In this document: in pieces, positions 46,259-56,465 of the stretch
Layout: every line of letters begins with the position of its first letter
Position numbering within the stretch: the stretch's first letter is position 1
Assembly: GCA_034770075.1 (NCBI GenBank)
Contig: JAVJAP010000118.1
Coordinates: forward strand, 1,312,240 to 1,376,239
DNA: 64,000 bases
From: Aralia elata
Taxonomy: Eukaryota > Streptophyta > Magnoliopsida > Apiales > Araliaceae
Reading direction: 5' to 3'
Translations under genes and position numbers: made by a program
The notes under the pieces: model-generated
Told to the model about the DNA's origin: nothing
The model's database searches: none
Seen by the model: only the letters and a program-made list of their open reading frames with translations

Positions 46259-46775
46259 GGTGACACCTGTAGAATCGTATCAAAAGACTGTACAGGGGTC
46301 ATTTTTCATTTTAAATGTTGTGTCACATGCATTGAATAAGTGATAATTCTGTACGTGATCCATGCAGGTTAGGTGTCAAGGTCCTAGCCTATCAGAGTCA
46401 AAAGCAATGGTTGCCAAGAACGATGTGCGAGGACGAACTCCAAGGATGCCCTTCAAAGCTAGTCAGGAGAATAACTTCCTTTGATGACAATGGGATGGAA
46501 TAAGGTGATTACGAGAGGGGTGACCGGATATGAGACCCGACATTCACAGGCCAATCGACCGGATACGAGACCCGGCGATTACGAGACGAGCGACAGGTTA
46601 GGGATTGATGCATTGACACCTTTACGAATGTGTTGCATGCCTTACATCTTGCGTTGCATCATAAGTTGTATGTGTTGCATCATGTATGCACTGTCATTCT
46701 TATGCACTGTCATTCATGCATCGTGTGTCTACGTCTTTATCATGTTCATTTCATTTAACATTTCATAAACATGAT
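46259..46775. other. TatB interior after the arrays
   Basis: No gene. It holds the second copy of the module near 46270-46332, a degraded array-like stretch (46500-46600, gattacgaga and gaccggatacgagacccgg) and a short ATGCA-rich segment with repeated tgcatgc/cattcatgc words (46610-46700). Confidence 0.65.
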
Positions 46776-46788
46776 AAAGAGGGGCAGC
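46776..46788 (+). promoter_or_regulatory. TatB polypurine tract
   Basis: AAAGAGGGGCAGC directly precedes the 3' LTR; the same tract is in TatA. Confidence 0.88.
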
Positions 46789-47083
46789 TGTAGACACCCA
46801 AATTTTGCGCTTCGTATACTAACTGTGACAGGAGGGCAAAATCGTCAATGAACCGGCCTGTGGGTGCGAGGGATGCACAAGTGCGAACACTCGATGCCAC
46901 CGCAACGATTTGCAAAATCAAAACCGACGTGACAGCAGGGCTGTCCGAAATGAGCATGCCCGAATGATGTGGCACGTTTCCCAGTGATTCTCGGACTACA
47001 AAATACAAACCTGTCGGCGAAAACCGATGTCACGACACGCGAATCGAGGTGCGACACGGAAATCAAGAAAATCAACCCACCCA

Positions 47084-47226
47084 GCCGCGGATTGATCTGC
47101 GGCCAAATGATTAAAATAATGGTGGTGCGCACGGGACTCAAAACCAGGAAACCAGCTGAGTGCGATGGGGGGTGGGCCAGCCAGCCGCAGATCAATCTGC
47201 GGCCAGGCCGCAGATCAATCTGCGGC
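47084..47226. repeat. GC-rich inverted repeats in TatB 3' LTR
   Basis: GCCGCGGATTGATCTGCGGC at 47084-47103, and perfect GCCGCAGATCAATCTGCGGC at 47184-47203 and 47207-47226 (9-bp arms, 2-bp centre), the last two separated by 3 bp. Confidence 0.92.
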
Positions 47227-48405
47227 TGCCCTAAACCAGCTTATTTCAGCTCAGTTTCTTCATTTCATCCAGGGGGTTGGCAGCGGCGGAAAGAGGAAGA
47301 AAAATAGCAGCAGCAGCTCGGGAAAGAAGAAAAAAACAACAGAAATTAAGAGAGAAAAGAGTGAGAAATAGTGAGAAATTGTACCCATTTTGTGAGATTA
47401 CATCTCATATTTTCTACTCTATTCAATACACAAATTCATACATATTGTGGGGATTGTTTGCAAGGTGAAAAATCTTTTGTTTTACATTTTGTTATACCAT
47501 TTTTTGCCAAGCTTTTTGTCATCCGAATTATCTTGAATGTAGTTGTTCTTGAATATTGATGTGCATCCATGGATTGAGGGCTATTAGTGAGGGTTCCAAA
47601 TGGAATGAATTCCTCCTAATGGCCCGATGATATCCATTTGATGATTTTTAGCTCGATATATTAATATAGCAATTTTGGTTGTGAGCCTAGGAGCGCGACC
47701 CCGTGGTCCAAATCCGATGATGGACATCTTTTGATATATGTAGTAGGAGCGATGTAGTCTTCATTGTAAATATGTAATCGTCGGGCCTTAAAACGACGCC
47801 AAGGCGGGGGAATCGTGTTTAAGGCCCCGAAATAGTGAAACTTGTGATTGTAGGCGTTTGGGGTTACTTTGACGGCTTACATGCCCATGAATAGCCCCGA
47901 CGCGTGTTTAATGCTTGATTTGATTTATGAGACGAAATTGATTTCAAAGTTAAACGATAAGATTTTCATAAAATCAATCAAACTAGGTTATTATAATCAC
48001 GAGGCTAAAATTTGGAAATGCTAATGAATGTCGATTCCTATTTAACGAGAAGGCTAAGAAAAAATCGTTTCCAAACATCACCAAAATGGTTTTATAAAAT
48101 AAGTAACGTTTTATTAAATCTTTGTGCATAGGGTGAAAGAGATCCTAGAAGTTGCCCATCATTCTATTTACGAAAGCAACGTATAGATCTCGATTCCTAT
48201 TTCGACGAAGTTTTAGAAAACTCTTGTTTTGCCAAAACGACACCTAATGAAAATCTCATGGTTTTTGACAATAAAATCAAACCTTGCTCATAAAGCTTTC
48301 TCGTATAAGCCGAATGACGTTTTAAGCATTCTCAAAAGAAAGCACGACTTTTCATCAAAACCCAAATGGTTTCTTCATGCAAACTCACCACGACATTCAC
48401 ATAGG

Positions 48406-48408
<3 letters not shown>

Positions 48409-48440
<32 letters not shown>
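48409..48440. repeat. (CA)n/(CG)n microsatellite
   Basis: A CA run with a central CG run in the TatB 3' LTR. A related CA run is at about 53546-53580 in TatC. Confidence 0.9.
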
Positions 48441-48441
<1 letters not shown>

Positions 48442-49274
48442 TTCGAGAATTAAAGGATAGGAATGCATCAAGATTGCGGTAACCGTGTTTCACGGAAGTC
48501 GGGGGGTGCCTAACACCTTCCCCTCGCTTAAGCAAGCCCCCGAACTCTATGAATCTCGATTCGCAGACCAAATTAATTCGGAGTCACATATGAGCCAGCG
48601 ATTTATAAAAAACGAAACTCGGATGAGTTGGTACATCCATTTCAAATATACCAACTGGCGACTTTGATTAATTGGCTCATCATAAAAAGCGATCTTTTAA
48701 AACCCCGTCGACATTAATGCCGACCTTTTCCAAAAAATCATGTAATCAAGAGGCTAAAATTGGAAAAGACTAAAAAGGACCCACGAAGCGAAAACCCGGC
48801 GTCGACAAGTATTATGTTAATTTGTTAGCTATTTTGATGTTTAGTTATGCATATTAGTTAGAAATTTTGAACAATTGTGAAAATTTTGAAATTTTGAGCA
48901 ATGTTTTAGTTGAATCCATTGAGGGCCTATGATAAGAGCTTGGAGGACAGTTTGTTAACTCTTATGAAATCTTTGACCATACTAGTTTAAATTTTACCTT
49001 GAGTGTTGGTTCTATGATATTTATGATCATTTGCGCTATTAAGGCACTTGCATCCAACTATTAATTTGATTGTTCTTAGAGAGTTTATATAGTTGAATTC
49101 TTGTGGAAGATGTTGTTGAGATTCTAGAAACTTATTTAAGCATCAATTAAAACAAAGTTAGGCATTCCTTTTGTTTATTTGGGAGAAATATTGGATTATT
49201 TAATATCTTGGATTATTTTTGAAAAATTTGAACTTTCACTTTCCCGAGTTGGATTATGAATCATGTGGTGAGTC

Positions 49275-49420
49275 GAGATGGAGCGTAAAACGCACTCATT
49301 CATGGACACATGTGAAAAGCGAGATGGAGCGTAAAACGCACTCGTTCGTAGAACAAGTGAAATGGAGCGTAACGCGCACTCACTTATAAGCTTAAGTGAG
49401 ATGGAGCATAAAATGCACTC
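49275..49420. repeat. Four-copy array with inverted symmetry in AthilaA
   Basis: The word agatggagcgtaaaacgcac, followed by tc, recurs at about 49275, 49321, 49360 and 49398, each itself close to an inverted repeat (GAGCGT...ACGCACTC). Spacers differ in sequence but contain short palindromes, for example CATGGACACATG and CACTTATAAGCTTAAGTG. Confidence 0.8.
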
Positions 49421-49847
49421 ATGAAAAAAACAATATATATTTATTTTTGAAATACTTGGGAGGGTGGAAAAATATTGTTAATGATCCAAGCGTGCATAAA
49501 TGTTGAAAATCCTTTTGATCCTCTACATAAGTGGTTTGCCTTAATTGCTGAGATTGATGTGGTATTAGGATTCTAGAGTTGATATGATGTATCTTTTATT
49601 TAGTATTTGTTATATAATCTTATCTAAGTATGATGGGTATGATGGCTTATACAGTTGGATGCACTCACACGTTTTAAGGGTCATAATTGTGGTGGAGCTA
49701 ATGAATTGGTTGAATTGTTAAACTTGCATGCTCTTGAATTTTGTTGGGAGTTGTTGGTTTTGAAATCTTTGAGGCTTTATTCGGATTCATATTGATTCAT
49801 TGCTCGCGTTGTTGTTAGTTGGTTTGTGAAGTTTTTATTTCTAGTAT

Positions 49848-49886
49848 TTTGCTTGAGGACAAGCAAAGATTTTAGTTTGGGGGTAT
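49848..49886 (+). promoter_or_regulatory. AthilaA hairpin and polypurine tract before 3' LTR
   Basis: TTTGCTTGAGGACAAGCAAA at 49848-49867 is an 8-bp stem with an AGGA loop, followed by gattttagtttgggggtat and the LTR start at 49888. It has the same layout as 42852-42886. Confidence 0.85.
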
Positions 49887-49887
49887 T

Positions 49888-51891
49888 TGATGAGTGTGTT
49901 TTATACACACAAATTAGGTACTTTTAGTCTTGATAATTTGCAAGTCTTTAGCTTTTTCGTTTGGTTTTATGTATTTTTATCTTATTGTTCTATAATATAG
50001 TTTTGTATTGCTATTATATGTTTTTGTGTGCTTTTATGTACTTTTACGTTGTTTTGCAGGAGTTGAACTAAAGGCCCGTTGGATCGATGCATTTTTGGCT
50101 TGAATTCGGCATTTCAGCTATTTGTGTCTCAATTTCACCCATGCTTCAATCCGAATCTCTCAAAACTCAAAGCACGAAAGTTTTAGATATTTGTCTTAGC
50201 TTTCCAGAGCATCCAGAATCATCCAATTTGAGGTTCGTATGAGAGAGTTATGGTCTTTTTACCATCGGATTTTGCATTCATTTTACATAGCAGTTGCTTC
50301 GAGCTCAATATCAGACTTTCTACAGCCATTATCTCGACGACCTCCAGTTATGAAAGTTGTAGAGCTACTTCTTAGATTTCGATAGCCTCTTTAAACGCCT
50401 TCATCCGAGTTCGGACGAAGAAGTTATGGCCATTTTTCCAACAGACGTCGAAGCTAGAAATCCTGACTCAATGACGCTCGCTGCAGCGCGAGTTCCTAGT
50501 GTTACTGGCCTCGCTGCAGCGCGAAAATGCAGTAGCCAAGGTCATGCTTGACGCTGCAGCGCGAGTTTCAGGCCAAATGCCCACGCCGCAGCGCCAAGCA
50601 CGAATTCTAGGCAAAATTGGGTTGTTAAATGCCTAACCTAATGACCCAAAACATTTATCCTTCATCTGAGTTACAAAAATAAGGAGAGAAAGGGAGAGAG
50701 AGGCCGCGGCAGAGCAAAAGGAAGGCCATGGCCTTTGGCCATGGTTCTTCAAGAGCTTCAATGGAGGTGCTCTAATGGAGTTTTATCTACCAAAAATGGG
50801 GAAGCCACTTTTATCTTTCTTTTCTTTCTCTTTTCTACTATGTAATTAATTAGTTTGTGAACCAAGAATGTAATGGAACCCATTTGCTTAATATATATTG
50901 AATAGCTTCTTCTTTTTATTGGCACCATATGAGGTGGATCGATATATTTGTGCTTAATGTTTAATTGCTAAGGAATTAGTGATTAGTTTGGTAATCTATA
51001 TGAAATTGGAAAATGGATTATTGATTGAGACCATGAGTATATTGACATATGATTATGTTTATTCTGCATGTTGGGATGCATAATTTGTGTATAGAATAGG
51101 AATATACCTATGCGTCATGTGTAACCAAGTAGAGAATCTAGACTTAATGACTCCCTTCTATGAGAGTTTATTCGTTTGAGGAGTGATTTAAGGGGGTTTT
51201 GTGACATATGCCTTGTGATTGTTCTTAGAATTGAATGACTTGCTAGTATATAGGATAGGAATATTCCTATATGCCGCAAGGGGTGATAGTCATATGACCT
51301 CGGAAGAGGCGTATGAATACTTAGGTTTCTCGGTTGACAAATCATCGTGACCATTATGATCAATTGGAGAGTTAGGAGATGTAAATGAAGCATTGCACGC
51401 CAAGTGTTTGACAAAATGCTTGTGTGGGAATATTATGTTCTTAGTTCATTAGTTATCTATCTACTTGTGTTATTTATTTATGTTATTTAGTTTAATTGTT
51501 ATGCTAATGAAGCCCTTTGTTATTTGAATTTGACTTTCCTATCTCTTTGGTTGGCACCATATGGTTTGGTTCAATATATCTATACTTTATGTTTCTTGCT
51601 AGAGAACTTAGTGATGATTTTGGTATTCTATAAGAAATGGAAGTGGATTATAGATGCATGTCTGATATATTGGCATGTGATTAGGATTTGTCTATACCTA
51701 TAGATTGCCTAATTTGTGTGTAAGATAGGAATATACTTATATGCCATGTGTGACCTAATTGAGAACCTATGCTTTAATTCTCTGCTTTGAATAATCAACA
51801 TAAGAATGTGAGGATTATTACCTAGCTTTGATGTTCTTTTCAGTTCTATTCCCTTCTGGGTAGATCTTTGATAGGATATGCTCATGCATAC
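49888..51891 (+). repeat. AthilaA 3' LTR, cut by TatC
   Basis: It starts TGATGAGTGTG and is nearly identical to the 5' LTR up to the word ctcatgcatac, the point that in the 5' LTR lies near 42066. The missing 390 bp should lie beyond TatC, outside the window. Confidence 0.92.
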
Positions 51892-52191
51892 TGTAGACAC
51901 CCAAATTTTGCGTTTCCTTCTACTAACCTTGACAGGAGGGCGAAATCGTCAATTGAACCAGCTTGCAGGAGCAAAAGAGCGGGCACAAGGGCGAGCGCCC
52001 GGCACCGCCGCAATGATTTGGGCAGCCCAAGTCGACGTGACAGCATGACCGTCCGAGGCAGGCATTTCCGAATGAGGTGGCACGTCTCCCGGAAGTTCCC
52101 GGACTGCGGAATACGAGCCTGTCAGCGAAAACCGACGTTGCGGTACGAAAATCGAGGCGTGGCACGAAAATCGAGAAAGTCAAGCCCGCCA

Positions 52192-52211
52192 GCCGCGGAT
52201 AGATCTGCGGC
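52192..52211. repeat. GC-rich inverted repeat in TatC 5' LTR
   Basis: GCCGCGGATAGATCTGCGGC, 9-bp arms with one mismatch. TatC has one such motif, against two or three in TatA and TatB. Confidence 0.85.
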
Positions 52212-52277
52212 CAAGTGGGTGCGCCAGCACGAAAACCGGGAAATCAGCACTACCAGCTGAGTGCGATGGGAGGCGCC

Positions 52278-52285
52278 TATTTAAG
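52278..52285 (+). promoter_or_regulatory. TATA-like box in TatC LTR
   Basis: TATTTAAG after a GC-rich stretch, within the first fifth of the LTR, fits a U3 promoter. Confidence 0.55.
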
Positions 52286-53946
52286 CCAGCTTCAGGCAGC
52301 ATGCAGGGGGTTCAGCAAATTTTGAAAAGAATTGGGAAGAAGAAGGAAATTCCAGCAGCAAAAGAGCACGGAAATTGAGAGGAAAAAGAGAGAAATTTTG
52401 CAATCAAATAGGAAGAAAGGGGAGAAAAAAGAGAGAATTCAATCCTTTTGATTTTTGATTGTATCAAATACACTCCTTATCCTATTCAAATACACAAGTT
52501 CATATCTATTTGAGATCAATTGCAAGGTGAAAATTTCTATTTGTTCTAGCAATTCATGTCATATTAATTGGGTAAATTAGATGTAATTTTCATGTATCTT
52601 GTTGAACAATCATGGGTTAGGGATTATTGGTGAGGGTTCCATCGGAACAAAATTCTTCCCAATAACCCGAGGATATCCAATTGATGAAATTTCTAACTTG
52701 TTTATGGTGATTCATTGGGTGTAATTTATTTGGATTGTCATTTTCGGATATCATGGTGTATTAGATAAATCCGAGTTGGTTAATTATGTAGTATTCATTT
52801 TGGGGGCATGTCATAATCTCTTGTGAGCCTAGGAGCGCGACCCCGTGGTTCAAATCCGATGATGGACGTTTTGATGTATGTAATAGATTCAAGGTGCTCA
52901 TTTTTGTAACATGTAACCGTCGGGCCTTAAAACGACGCTAAGGCGAGAATCGTGCTTAAGGCCCCGAAATAGTGAAATTTGTGATTGTTGGCGTTCGGGG
53001 ACATTTTGATGGCTTACATGCCCATGAATAGCCCCGACGCGTGTTTATGCTTGATTTGATTTATGACACGAAATTGATTTCAAAGCTAAATGATAAGATT
53101 TTCATAAAATCAATCAAAATAGGATATTAGAATCACGAGGTTAAAACTTGAGAAATGCTAATGAATGTCGATTCCTATTTGACGAGAAGGCAAAGGAAAA
53201 TCGTTTTCAAACATCACAAAAAAATGATTTTATAAATAAATGGCGTTTTATTAAACCGTTGTGCATAGGGTTAAAGAGATTCTAGAAATTGCCCATCATT
53301 TTATGAAAGCAACGTATAAATCTCGATTCCTATTTAGACGAAGGTTTAAAACTCTTGTTTTGCCAAAACGACACTTAATGAAAATCTCGTAGTTTTGGAC
53401 AAATAAAATCAAACCTTTCTCATAAAGAATAAAGCTTTCTCGTGTATACCGAAAAGACATTCCGAAGTGTTCTCAAATTAAAACACGGTTTTCCCTAAAA
53501 ATCCAAATGATTCCTTCATACAAACCCACAACAACATTCACATAGGCACACACACACACACACGCACACATACACACACATATTCGTGAATTAAAGGATA
53601 GGAAAGTATCAAGATTGCGGTAACCGTGTTTCACGGAAGTCGAGGGGTGCCTAACACCTTCCCCTCACTTAAGCAAGCCCCCGAACTCTATGAATCTCGA
53701 TTCGCAGACCAATTAATTCGGAGTCACACATGAGCCAGCGATTTATAAAAAAAAAACGAAAACTCGGATGAGTTGGTACATCCATTTCAAATATACCAAC
53801 TGGCGACTCTGGTTAATTGGCTCATCATAAAACGCGATCTTTCAAAACCCCGTCGACATCAATGCCGACCTTTTCCAAACGTCATCTAAATCAAAAGGCT
53901 AAAATTGGAAAAGACGAAGAGAAAGAGAAAACCCGGCGTCGACAGC

Positions 53947-53964
53947 TGGCGACTCTGCTGGGGA
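53947..53964 (+). promoter_or_regulatory. TatC primer binding site (Arg tRNA)
   Basis: TGGCGACTCTGCTGGGGA, 2 bp after the LTR, matches the 3' end of a plant arginine tRNA with one mismatch. Arg-tRNA priming is known for Ogre-type elements. Confidence 0.9.
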
Positions 53965-54743
53965 CATTAGAGGGCTTAAGCCGCGTCAAGTCTTGATGCT
54001 ATCCTATCCTTTAAAATTTATAAATGTGTATGTGTATGCGACATTTTGACTTCTTTTTATTGTTGTGTGAATGTGTGTTGTTGTCCAATGAATGAATGAT
54101 TGAATGGGTTTGCTTTACTTCAAAGTAATCATTTGCATACGGTGAGGACGATGAATGTGAATGTATGTTGAGATTGTACCTCCTCCTGAGGCGAACCCGT
54201 CGGTTGCTTATTACTGGACTCGATGGGGCTGCTCCCCGGAGATGGCTCAGGAAACGCACCACTCAAATCCGCTCCAATCGAAAGGGCTCAAACGAGTAGA
54301 TTGCGAAGATTTGGGAACCTTCATGCCGAAAAGCCCGTGAGGGAGTAACCCTAGGATAGGTCTGCCCCAGATTAACCCAACGCGGGATAAGCCTCTTCAT
54401 GCCCTTTTACGTTTTCTGCGCATAAATGCCATAATTCCATTGCAACATATTCATATATGCTTCCCCTTTATGTCAAAAGAAAATACTAACCTCTGTGTTT
54501 TGCAGGGAACGACACGGGAAGCATAATAAATCATATCTAGCATGTATTATTTCAATAAGGAACCGCTAACGAGTTGTTTTGCAAGAAAAAGATTAAAAAA
54601 ACCCAAAAACACACAAAAAGGTTACGGTTTTAGCATGCATCCATTCTTTCATTTCCCCAAGACTAAACTTCGAACCGTTGTTTCGCAGGATTGCTCCTCA
54701 AACCCGTTCGCAGTCTAAGAAAGCCCAAAATTCTACATCTGAA
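53965..54743 (+). other. TatC leader
   Basis: No ORF. It matches the TatA leader in reverse complement. I see no extra ORF upstream of gag, unlike classical Ogre elements. Confidence 0.75.
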
Positions 54744-56215
54744 ATGGCTGATATTCCTAACCATAATTCCATATCTCGGGAGGAGTTTGATGATTTTAAA
54801 AGACAGATGATGGAAATGGCCACAATGTTAAAGGAACAGTTCTTAATCAGACAGGATCCGGTAAACCAGGGATCGCATAATATTCCACCACCAGGGGGAT
54901 GATCAGAATCCTCCTAAAAATGGTACAAACTTGCTTAAAGAGGACCAACCCCCGAACTCAAAGACGAGCCAGTCATCCCAAAGCCGTTCCCATACCTAGC
55001 AGGACAGTGATTACTATCCCAGAAGAAGGGGACAATGACGACCTTCGGAGAAAAATGAAACACATGGAGGAGACCATCCAATCTCTAAAGGGCATAGGCT
55101 CCCTGGGCAGGGTTAATTACTCAGATCTATGTGTTTTCCCTGGAGCCAGATATCCAGAAAAGTTCAAAGTTCCCGAGTTTGAAAAATACAATGGAAAGGG
55201 AGACCCCTATACACACTTGAAAATATACATTGGAGAACTCGAGTCTTATGCCGAAGACGAGGGGTTAAGAATGCAACTATTCCAGAAAAGCTTAATAGGG
55301 GAGGCAAGAATCTGGTATGCCCGCCTCGACAACGCCCGAATCCACAACTGGGAGGAATTGGCCCATACCTTCTTAACCCAATACAGCTTTCAGGCCCAGA
55401 TGGCCCCTGACAGGTACCAAATGACAAAGGTTAAGAAGCAGCCTAGGGAATCCTTCAGGGAATATGCCCAACGATGGAGGGGCATGGCCGCACAGGTGAC
55501 CCCCCCGATGAACGAGTCAGAGATGGTGATGACCTTTGTAGACATCCAGGAGGCACCGTATTATGAGAGGGTCATCTCGGGGATTGGAAGACCTTTTACT
55601 GAAATGATTAAACATGGAGAGTTGGTAGACATGGGGTTGAAATCGGGTAAAATCCGGGATCTTACTGCTTTAGAAACTGCTTGCCGAGCAAATATAGAAT
55701 TGGAAACTATGGCTAGCACTTCCCGGAGGGTCCAAAAGAAGAAGGAAGAGGATGTTTTCCCTCATATTACAGGGGTCATCCAGAAAAACAGAAAGTCATC
55801 TTCCGGTTCAGGTTACAGAGGGGGAGGGCCATCCCGTCAACCAAACTTCACAGATCAAAGGACAGAGGGGCGAAGAAGATATGAGGCCTCGCAAAACCGA
55901 GTGTTCACCCCGCTCGGGGAGCCGCTTGAACGAGTATTAGCGGTATTAGTAGCCCAAAAGGAGGATAATCAATTTGGCTCCCCCGAGTGACCCGAAGGGA
56001 AGGAGATTTGATCCAAGCAAACGGTGCGCCTATCACTCGGGTTCCCCGGGTCATGATACACAAGATTGTTGGACATTGAAACATATAATTCAGAACATGA
56101 TCGACAACGGGGAAATTGTGGTGGAGCAACCGGACTCCCCGAATGTTAAGGCAAACCCCCTGCCAAGACATGATGGGGGGGGGAGTCAATGTGACGGAGG
56201 CAAGTGAGGCTGGGG
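54744..56215 (+). pseudogene. TatC gag
   Basis: The start ATG 54744 (MADIPNHNSISREEFDDF) is chosen because TatA has an ATG at the same place; the open frame extends upstream without an ATG. The main domain is read in the frame 54899-55990: GRVNYSDLCVFPGARYPEKF, YNGKGDPYTHLKIYIGELES, then the capsid-type segment ARIWYARLDN...EELAHTFLTQYSFQ. The zinc knuckle CAYHSGSPGHDTQDCW is at about 56027-56075 in another frame. Frameshifts occur near 54895 (G-run), 54960, 55985 and 56175 (a run of nine or more G where TatA has fewer). Gag assembles the particle around the RNA. It is a pseudogene, though domain content is full. Confidence 0.88.
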
Positions 56216-56465
56216 GGCCGCCAAGGTTGAACTATGTGCAGAAAATTGAGGAGATGATCAACTGTGATACATGATCATGGGGATGCACGGGTAGCGCCCA
56301 TCAGGTTGATAGGGGTAAGTTACGAATAACATAGAGGGGCCTGTCAAGCTGACAGCCCCGAGGCCCATCATCCTTGCAGCAAGGCCGCAACTCCCTATCA
56401 GTAGTCTGAAGACTGTACCCTGGAATTACGGGGGAATACCCGAGGAAGCGGCCAGTTGTGCTTCC
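56216..56465. other. TatC gag-pol linker
   Basis: Low-quality frame between the zinc knuckle and the next conserved domain. Residue words NYVQKIEEMIN at about 56230 match TatA just before its first deletion. No separate gene. Confidence 0.55.

Larger units (their letters stand above)
42926..48807 (+). mobile_element. TatB: Tat-type deletion derivative carrying tandem arrays
   Basis: A complete insertion: it starts TGTAGACACCC at 42926, ends GGCGTCGACA at 48807, and is flanked by agtat at 42921-42925 and 48808-48812. The 5' LTR lacks its last 590 bp or so, along with the primer site and all of gag-pol; the interior consists of a short segment, two tandem arrays, a short segment and the polypurine tract. 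The two LTRs differ by about 1 percent by eye over their shared part. It codes for nothing recognisable and depends on other elements. Confidence 0.93.
46789..48807 (+). repeat. TatB 3' LTR
   Basis: Complete, 2,019 bp, TGTAGACACCC to GGCGTCGACA. It carries a CA/CG microsatellite at 48409-48440. It serves as the reference for the truncated 5' LTR. Confidence 0.93.
48813..49887 (+). other. AthilaA 3' region right of TatB
   Basis: No ORF is supported. It contains a four-copy short array at 49275-49420 and the hairpin and polypurine module before the 3' LTR. Confidence 0.75.
40063..51891 (+). mobile_element. AthilaA: Athila-type element with most of its interior lost
   Basis: 5' LTR 40063-42452, Asp-tRNA primer site, a short leader directly joined to 3'-region sequence, then (after TatB) the rest of the 3' region, polypurine tract and 3' LTR from 49888, cut at 51891 by TatC. 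Gag and pol are absent, so it is a deletion derivative. LTR copies are very similar (only scattered changes), which suggests a recent insertion. The 5 bp to the left are ttaca; the right copy is outside the window. Confidence 0.88.
51892..53944 (+). repeat. TatC 5' LTR
   Basis: 2,053 bp, TGTAGACACCCAAATTTTGC to CCCGGCGTCGACA. A TATA-like box TATTTAAG lies at 52278-52285. One inverted repeat, GCCGCGGATAGATCTGCGGC, is at 52192-52211, about 70 bp upstream of it. The ORFs inside are not supported. Confidence 0.93.

Noticed and set aside
54480..54700. Splice-acceptor-like words (tttgcag/g) in the TatC leader, as in Ogre introns
   Set aside because: No matching donor or second reading frame could be supported.
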